A stretch of 64,000 nt of DNA. Source: Pohlia nutans. Its lineage: Eukaryota; Streptophyta; Bryopsida; Bryales; Mniaceae. The notes under the pieces are model-generated. The model searched no databases. It was not told the origin of the DNA and worked only from the letters and a program-made list of their open reading frames with translations. The position numbers and the translations under genes were made by a program. The stretch lies in NCBI GenBank assembly GCA_022496805.1, contig CM040100.1, positions 11,623,009 through 11,687,008 of the forward strand. The letters are read 5' to 3'. This document shows, piece after piece, positions 57,581 to 64,000 of the stretch (its first letter is position 1; the number at the start of each line of letters is the position of its first letter).

Positions 57581-58761
57581 TCAGGCCTCATTTTGTTGGA
57601 GCCAATGACAGACACATAAGTCATTTGTCACATTCGCTGCTCCAAGAATATGGTCGCCATTTGTCAAATCAGGATATGGATTTGGTTTTTCGAAGAGGTC
57701 ACCAGAAATATTCATAAAATCACCCACTCCATCCCGAACTGCAAATTCCATCCATTTTTGCAGATAGCTAGAAAGGTCTTGTCCAGTTGACTGTAAATGT
57801 ACTATTGTATTCATGAGTTTTCTGGATTCATGTAGAAAAAAGCTCTTTTGATGTGAGGAAACGGTAATTGATTTTCAATTTTGCAGATGTCATACCGAAC
57901 CATGTTTTCCCAACATCTATACGAGCTTGAGGACAAAACTTGTGCCAATTCCTCTGTCCACATCCGCATTTCAGATCTGGGAATCTTGAGGTCATAAAAT
58001 AGAGCCAAGAAGAGTGCATCTGTACCCAAAAGAAGATGACCATGTCGATGAGCAATGGGGTTTACTCACTAGTAGAAAACTATGTCAAAAAAACCGCAGT
58101 TGAAATTGACTACAGTTCTTTTGATCAGCCTGATCTGCAGTCGCTTAACAACTATAAATTTGTTTCTTTTGTTTGACAACTGCAATTCTAGGAATTTTGG
58201 GGCATGTAATATACCGTTGGAAAGGTCTTGAAAATACCTTTCCAAAGGTATATTACACGCCCCAAAATTATCAAAAATTTTGCAGTCGCAAAACGAAAAA
58301 GAAAAAAATTTGTAGTCATTTAGCGACTGCAGATCAGGCTGGTCCAAAGAACTGCACCGATTTTGACTGCAATTTTTTTGACATAGTTTTCTTCTAGTGA
58401 CTACACCACCATAGCATTGTAACATAATATGGAGATCACCGACAACAGTCTTGCAAAATGCTACCCACTTTTCTCGTTCCTCAAATGGAGGTGCCCTTAC
58501 AATACACATCTTTATTTGATCTGGTCCAAGATATGAATTATTATTATTATACCCAAATGGCCATCCCACTGGCGTAAAATCCTCCTCAGGCTGGCGATAG
58601 TAATCTGGCACTTTCGATATAGAAATTTTTAATTCCGCATTTATCACTCAAACTCAATGCACTCAGAGGCGCATTGGCTTGAAGGGTAATTATGTTTCCC
58701 AGGTTTGAAGGAGATTGCTTGTCCAAAATTGACGTTGACGACGGACGGTTAATATTGTCAC
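57581..58761 (-). pseudogene. DUF247-like protein, broken by a MITE and frameshifts
   Basis: After an AG acceptor at 58762 the minus strand reads, with breaks, NINRPSSTSILDKQSPSNLG, then ISKVPDYYRQPEEDFTPVGW, FGYNNNNSYLGPDQIKMCIV, HIMLQCYGGVV, GTDALFLALFYDLKIPRSEM, YDICKIENQLPFPHIKRAF and LMNTIVHLQSTGQDLSSYLQ, ending LQQNEA. The pattern (VP-Y-R-E--ΦTP near the start, D-ΦL-LF in the middle, then D---ENQ-PF) resembles plant DUF247 proteins, a family of largely unknown function. A CACTA MITE at 58067-58399 splits the codons for GGVV and NPIAHRH; removing it with one target copy restores the frame. Two more single-base frame changes are apparent, near 58625 (A-run) and 57840 (T-run). The fragment is too diverged to be certain of family. 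Confidence 0.5.
58067..58399. mobile_element. CACTA-type MITE (333 bp) with ACT target duplication
   Basis: Left end CACTAGTAGAAAACTATGTC, right end GACATAGTTTTCTTCTAGTG. ACT is present on both sides (58064-58066 and 58400-58402), the 3-bp duplication expected for CACTA elements. The arms remain complementary almost to the centre (CTTTCCAAAGG region near 58240). No coding capacity. Confidence 0.9.
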
Positions 58762-59489
58762 CTAAACAACAACCAGAATGACATGGTGAATGAAGAGGAA
58801 AGTTGTTGGAATTCCTGAGCCAAAAAAACTATGTGAAGGAAACTAAAGACTTGCAATTATAAAGTTTCATGGTAGCAAACCAAATGCACAGTTATGCGGA
58901 GTAAAGATCTTACCTTTGTACTGCTTACACGAGTTTACAAAGAAGTATTCTGTGAACTCTTTCTAGCTAGTACTATAAGGGAGAAAGAGCATGCTCCGCT
59001 CAGCTTCATCCGGCAACAATGTATATATGACCAAGCCAGCTAGAATCTTCCAAGTTCTTAACTAATTAAGTCCCTGCACAAAGTACAAATAGGAGCCCCA
59101 CTTACCAAATTTCGTATTCTCCAATTAATACTGTCAGTCGATGCAGACGAGTTGCTTCAGTAGTCCCGATTCAGATTCCCATGCAACAGAACTGCCGCGA
59201 TTACAGAAAGCTCCCTGGCTGTTGATAACAAGCTGAGATTAAACACGCGGAATGCGAAGCAGAGTAACTACTGTTATGAGCTAATTCACTGATCAGTGCC
59301 TCCGATGAAACGCAATTGCTCAGCTAGCACGGCACTGCAACAAATCCCCTGGCACTCGCTCAGAATCAGCGCTAGCGCATGAACAATCGAATAGAATCTG
59401 TGGAGCACGCGAGTGCGCTGGGCTGCAAGCTAGAACTCACAAGGAGGATTGGCCTTCTAAGAGCTAGCATGAAATTTAAATATTGATCA
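58762..59489. other. Upstream side of the DUF247-like pseudogene
   Basis: A 5' exon or promoter for the pseudogene would lie here. The sequence from 58920 to 59470 is GC-richer than average, but no exon is convincing. Confidence 0.35.
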
Positions 59490-59768
59490 TTTGGTACGAG
59501 TACTCAATTGCACAGGACTCAAAGGCAATGCTGAGCTCCTGCGAATTATCAAGCCGCTCACACTCCAAAGCAAAAGAATTTTTCGGCATTCGCAAGATTA
59601 GAAAACGCTTTATGTACCTCTGTCCCAGTCCCTCTGCGCTAGCTGTACCTCCTGCCCCCTTCCTGCCACTCACTGCTTTGCCGTAGAGGGAATGAGCCAG
59701 TGAGAGGTACTTAAAGCGTTTTCTACTTTTGCGAGTGCCGAAAATTTCTTCAGAGTACTCGAACCAAA
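59490..59768. repeat. Inverted-repeat element, possible MITE
   Basis: The outer pair TTTGGTACGAGTACTC/GAGTACTCGAACCAAA and the inner arms (59575-59622 with 59702-59750, TTTTCGGCA-TCGCAA and AAAACGCTTTA-GTACCTCT blocks) are complementary. The loop region is GC-rich. Confidence 0.6.
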
Positions 59769-60011
59769 TAATTTTGAGCGATTTTCAGTGTTGGGTTTTG
59801 GTCTTGGGCATTCCTGTTTTGTCGAAGGTTTGCATCTTCTGAAGCGGGTAGACTTTTGTGATATTTCTCTCTCAGCGATGAAAGAAGAATTCATACATCC
59901 ACAATGTAGTCATACACATGGAGAGAGAGTAACTCTGGCCCTGTAAATGAAGAGTCTGTTTGCGGAATTGCTGCCAACTGGGCACCATGACCATGTTTGT
60001 GCGTGCTACCC

Positions 60012-60804
60012 TTAACCTTTTAATGCTTTGGGTACTGTAGCAGGGTTCACTGGTTTTCACTGGGTTTTTCCACTATGATTGATACTGCCAGAAATAGAAT
60101 GGATTAAATTAAAAAGTGACCAAACAATTGTATTCTCAACTAGAGTGCAAACATTTTGCCAAAATTAGAGAATCATCCAATGGTGGGATTGGAAGATCAT
60201 AGTATGTCTTTGAACCGTATAATGCACACTCAAAAATGAGATTTTGGAGGGCGTGTGACTTCAAAGTTAAATAGAATTTGGGTTGAATTTTCTAAAATGA
60301 AAGTAAAGATGTTCAGCAATGACCTATGTCAACACCTCTCCGTTGCAATCTTCCATGTTAAGAACAAATTCACACATAATTATTGTGAATTTTATAAGTG
60401 AGAGTGACTTATCCATGTACGGTTTAGGACAAAAATTTATACGTTAAAATATGAAAGGAGTTGGTACATGGATCAAGATCGGAATACATACACTAATGGA
60501 ACATGAACAAGAGAACACAATTCAAAATAATAAAATATAATAACAAACTTCCAAACACAAGAAATACTGAATAGTACATGTGTTGTATTTGTAAGTATTT
60601 ACTGTATTTTCCCATTTTGTTCATAGGTATTTTGATAGTTGCACAATTCCAAATTGAAATTTTTCTTTTTCTAGAAGATGTATATTATACCACTCATCAT
60701 CTGAACTTCACAATTCAAAATCCAATTCTTCACGGATTTTCTGTTATTCGTGTTTTCGACACAGCAGAGACCACAATGTGGTCTCTTGAGCACTGAAGAG
60801 TTAA
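60012..60804. mobile_element. TTAA-bounded element (793 bp)
   Basis: Left end TTAACCTTTTAATGCTTTG and right end GAGCACTGAAGAGTTAA are approximate inverted copies. The right half is related to 25838-26310. Confidence 0.5.
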
Positions 60805-60987
60805 TTCTACTTTTCAAGGTAGAGTCTATAATCACAATGTAGAAGTATCAAGTAATCGGAGTAAGTTTTTTTATGATCTAAGGTTGAGGTAGGTTTTACC
60901 AATTGGTGTTTTAAATTTATGACTGAAGCTATATTCCGGGTGGTCACTCCTTTTGTATGTACACATATACTGTATTGGAACACATCT

Positions 60988-62141
60988 AGCCCTAAATGTA
61001 CCAAGGTGTCCTTGGAATTGACAATTTGAGAAAAATCATCATAAAGTACTATTTTGGAATTGATATACAAATGAAAGTTTTAGATTTTAAATTTTAGATT
61101 CCATCCGTACGGTTCGATTCAATATTATCACCAATATTTAATTATCAATTTTGAAAGTTAAAATTAAAAATTCCTTCTAAATTCGATTACAAACAAAATT
61201 TTAATATTTTTTGAGTAAAATTTGTTGGAATGAGTTCGAAATGAGATACTCTTAACCCCTAAATGCCTAGAGCCCTCTCCAAATTCGGCAGTTTTGCAAA
61301 GATGCATTATAAAATGCAACTTACAGGGATATTTTGAACTTGATATATGAATAAAAGTTGTACATTATGAATTTTAGATTCTATCCATACGGTTAGATCT
61401 ATGTTCGCTATTACCAATAATTTTGTATAAAATTTGAAATGTGAAATTCAAAATCATTTTATAATTCAATTACGAATAAGATATTGACAATCTACGGATG
61501 AAATTTTTTGTGATTGGTTGAAATGTAATACTCTAAGTGTAGTGATTTTTGGAGATTTTTTGGTTGCTTAATTTTATGAGTTGACTTCTTTTAGAGCACT
61601 TTTACACTGAAATCTTCAAAATTGTGGGTGAATCACTACAACATGAAATGAGGCATAAAAAATTCACAAATCATTCCCTTTTTAATCGGATCACATATGC
61701 GTGAAGCTAACTTCCCATAGAATCTATTGTAAAAATTCCACACTGCAAAAACTACATGACGGATGAGAAATTTTGAATGAAATCTGTACATCGTCCAAAA
61801 AATGGACGCTTAGGCAGTTAGGGGTTAAACGTGGTGATTCTTTGAAATTTTTGTGTTCCTTAAATCTATGACCTCATTTTTGCAAGGCCACTTTTGAACT
61901 ACAGTCAATGCAATTTTGGCTTGGTCAATGACTTGACATACTTCTACATTTGTAATTTAAAAAAAATACGTACTCAAGTATGACTAAATCCAACCATTAG
62001 ATAGGACAACAACTTTGTAAAGTATCTCCAAAAAATTGGATGACTTTCATCCAAGCATTGATGAGAACGTCGGGTATTAAAGAGACTCCTCAAAAATCAT
62101 CCAGCATCCAAAATATAGACGTTGACGTGTCAAAGGGTTAA
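60988..62141. mobile_element. Inverted copy of the 23.4-kb element, carrying a nested insertion
   Basis: From CCCTAAATGTACCAAGGTGT to GTGTCAAAGGGTTAA this is the reverse-oriented relative of 23380-23967. It is longer because another TTAA element (61252-61828) sits inside. Confidence 0.75.
61252..61828. mobile_element. Nested TTAA-bounded element (577 bp)
   Basis: Reads GAGATACTC-TTAA-CCCCTAAATGCC ... GCAGTTAGGGG-TTAA-ACGTGGTGAT. The related, unoccupied sequence on the minus strand at 23690-23700 reads GAGATACTCTTAAATGTGGT. One TTAA became two. Confidence 0.85.
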
Positions 62142-62204
62142 AAGGATGACTCTAATGTACTATACAATGACAACATTGGATCTAATTATATTGTTGGTGC
62201 ACTC

Positions 62205-62335
62205 GATTGACACTCCCTACCAAAAACAATGGTGTTGTTTTCGACATTTTTCCACACTTTTCATTTTTCAACACCATGTCAAAAACAATGTCAAAAAGAG
62301 TGTCGAAAACAACACCCTTTTCTGGTAGTACTTGA
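62205..62335. repeat. Small inverted-repeat element
   Basis: CTACCAAAAACAATGGTGTT then GTTTTCGACA is mirrored by TGTCGAAAACAACACCCTTT then TCTGGTAG. The outermost bases (CACT.../...TACTTG) are weakly CACTA-like. Confidence 0.5.
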
Positions 62336-62477
62336 GCAAGCAAATGCAACGGATTTAAAAACTAGAGGAGCAATATCATGGTCCTTGTCCTACACTAGAA
62401 ATTTGAAAGGTCTCAACAGCGAATTCATAAAAATTGCATAATCTATAAATACAACGGAGGCATCAAGAGAACTCACC

Positions 62478-62592
62478 CATAGTGGTGAGCAATGCTGTAG
62501 GGCATGTTTGATAAATATGTCTCAACAACGTCCAACACAACAGCAAAGGGGTTGATCAGTTCCAGGCAAGTGAGCAAGTCGTAGTTGTGATC
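62478..62592 (-). other. Possible orphan exon
   Basis: The minus strand reads CNDHNYDLLTCLELINPFAV then VLDVVETYLSNMPYSIAHHYG and ends at a strong GT donor (GTGAGTTC). The family is not recognised and no partner exon is found. It abuts the duplicate of the acyl-CoA synthetase 3' flank. Confidence 0.35.
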
Positions 62593-62594
62593 GT

Positions 62595-62790
62595 TACAGG
62601 TTTGTGAATTCTTTTTGCAAATGAGAATGTAAAGCACTCTCAGTAAGTGACTAACATTATTCAAAGGAGCACAAACACCTTGGGCTGAACTACTAATTGA
62701 AGGAAGAATTGAGGCATCCAAGATGTTCCAATTCTCTGACATCATCTTTCTTTGACACAAATCCTCTCACATCTTGAGTTCAAGAATGAA
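62595..62790. repeat. Duplicate of the acyl-CoA synthetase 3' flank
   Basis: GTTTGTGAATTCTT, AAATG-CAATGTAAA, AGGAGC-CAAACACCTTGG and CTTGAGTTCAAGAAT-like blocks match 56580-57080 in order and orientation. The MITE at 56732-56929 is missing here. Confidence 0.6.
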
Positions 62791-63080
62791 AGCCTTCGTA
62801 CTCAATGAACTATTCTAGGCAAGTGCAGTTACAGTGCAAAAGGTGGGTGGTCAACACCGTTCTAGAATGTTATGACCAGTCGGTTACCTACAGAGCTTCA
62901 AACTTTATATTCTTCAAGTAGACAGAGGAGTGTACCTGCTATCTATTTGCAACTGCCTTTGTCAACTTCAAAACAAGCAACAAGCTCCTTTCGAACATAC
63001 TGGAAGGCAGTTGGAAGGCTACCATCAAAAACAAGGCAGCTGCACGCACTCTGGTGAGAATCTAGAAAAGTAAAACCTGA

Positions 63081-63562
63081 CTAACCATTTGCAATTAGGT
63101 CAAAGAAAAACTTATTTCTTGTCAACATTGCCGTTGTGCCCCTAGAGGACCAAGAAGCCCAAATCGGGACTTATGTTTTTCCAACACATGGTGATATAAG
63201 TGTTGGTCCAATATGATGAATGGAATTGGTCATTTTAAAACTATGAATCCTTGGTCCTTTAGGGGTTAGAGCAATCGCACTAGCAATGCCAAAGATGATA
63301 CAAGCAAGCGAAATGGATACACACACAATCCACCTAGCTTTCCATCCATTGCTAATCAGCCCCAAGTGACAGAGCCTGAGTGAAAGCGAGAGTTACCACA
63401 AGAAAAGTTGCCTCCGTTTCCAGGTCTTTGACCAACACGAACAGCGGCAAATGTTGGCTCCTCCTGTGAACTTGCTTCACAGTCTCAGTACTGTACAACC
63501 TCCCACTTTCGACATCTCTAGAGCATGGCTGCTCAGTCGTTACATATTCTACAACTTCCGAG
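63081..63562 (-). pseudogene. C-terminal exon of a two-helix membrane protein, disrupted
   Basis: After a good acceptor (CATCTTTACAG) the minus strand reads SSEVVEYVTTEQPCSRDVES, GRLYSTETVKQVHRRSQHLP, LFVLVKDLETEATFLVVTLA, FTQALSLG. Then, one base later, come LISNGWKARWIVCVSISLAC and IIFGIASAIALT. Two hydrophobic stretches (VLVKD..ATFLVVTLAF, and WIVCVSISLACIIFGIASAI) look like membrane helices. An extra G in a GGGG run at about 63360 breaks the frame. The TTAA MITE at 63133-63269 then interrupts the coding sequence; without it the frame continues AMLTRNKFFFDLIANG to a TAG at 63081. The family is unknown. Confidence 0.5.
63133..63269. mobile_element. Short TTAA-family MITE inside a coding exon
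   Basis: Left end CCCCTAGAGGACCAAGAAGC, right end ATCCTTGGTCCTTTAGGGGT. It is a shortened relative of 15534-15767. The flanking TTAA is eroded to TTGTG and TTAG. Confidence 0.6.
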
Positions 63563-63693
63563 CTGTAAAGATGACAAAAGGGAGCCTAAGCCTGGCATGC
63601 TCTCATTCCCTTCGGACACACCAAGTCACGCTTTAAACTTGTGTTTATATTTTGGGACCATCTAAGTGCTGAAATTCTAGAATGTCCCCCTAC

Positions 63694-64000
63694 AAGAAAA
63701 TCTAAACCTGGCCCGTTTCTAATGTAAACCTTGCCGATTGTAATACAGCTAGATTCTCTACAAACTCTCTAGGGTATGGGTTTCCTAGTACAGTAATGGT
63801 CAGAGGAATGGTCACCGCTGTGCGGGGTCTTTGGTCTGGTTGCGTTGCAGCAGACGAGGAAGTGATGGGCAAGCTCGTTAAGGTTGAGAGGATCGGCAAC
63901 CTCGGTTTTAGGGTTTTAAGAAAATCTAAACCTGGGCGGTTTCTAATGTAAACCTTGCCAATTGTAATACCGCTAGATTCTCTACAAACTCTCTAGGGTA
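63694..64000. repeat. Tandem repeat, period 224 bp, running off the window
   Basis: AAGAAAATCTAAACCTGG through TTCTAATGTAAACCTTGCC to CTACAAACTCTCTAGGGTA occurs at 63694-63777 and again from 63918 to the end, with three or four differences. The intervening part is the rest of the unit. Confidence 0.8.

Noticed and set aside
58069..58647. 192-aa minus-strand frame as an intact gene
   Set aside because: Its last third is read through the CACTA MITE and stops in the terminal repeat. The true frame continues beyond the insertion.

Overview
The window looks like nuclear DNA of a land plant: AT-rich, mostly intergenic, with multi-exon genes on plant GT-AG consensus, Stowaway-like and CACTA-like MITEs, and plant-type proteins (a peroxisomal acyl-activating enzyme, a probable DUF247 relative). 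The DUF247-like protein, the transposon repertoire and the large, transposon-filled introns make a non-seed plant (moss or lycophyte type) plausible, but the sequence alone does not fix the species. I see no convincing rRNA, tRNA or CRISPR locus.

Layout. 0-5.9 kb: miniature elements and nothing coding. 5.9-9.25 kb: a tandem pair of three-exon genes (minus strand) for small secreted peptides of 81 and 88 aa, with a shared upstream block. 9.25-17.3 kb: repeats, including several elements bounded by TTAACCCCTAA. 17.8-22.1 kb: a nine-exon minus-strand gene for a zinc-finger transposase resembling the Plavaka group, with a probable frameshift. 23-34 kb: TTAA-bounded elements, a very large palindrome (about 2.3 kb) centred near 28.84 kb, and a row of four tandem hairpins at 31.5-31.9 kb. 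35.2-38.4 kb: the FHA (5') half of a kanadaptin-like gene. 39.7-40.95 kb: four phase-compatible exons of an unrecognised, possibly transposon-derived gene. 41-44.2 kb: pieces of unrelated genes, including an ARPC2 fragment with an in-frame stop. 44.7-49 kb: repeats. 49.6-56.6 kb: the best-preserved gene, a complete four-exon acyl-CoA synthetase of 551 aa ending in the peroxisomal signal SKL, with one GC-AG intron. 57.6-58.8 kb: a DUF247-like pseudogene split by a 333-bp CACTA MITE with a 3-bp target duplication. 60-64 kb: nested TTAA elements, a duplicate of the acyl-CoA synthetase 3' flank, a broken two-helix membrane-protein exon, and a 224-bp tandem repeat running off the end.

The genes do not form one pathway. 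The recurring theme is mobile-element activity. At least a dozen elements carry CCCCTAA-type ends inside duplicated TTAA, which is piggyBac-like behaviour. Three of them can be compared with related unoccupied sequence inside this same window. The strongest biological leads are that family, the Plavaka-like transposase in a plant, and the secreted-peptide gene pair.
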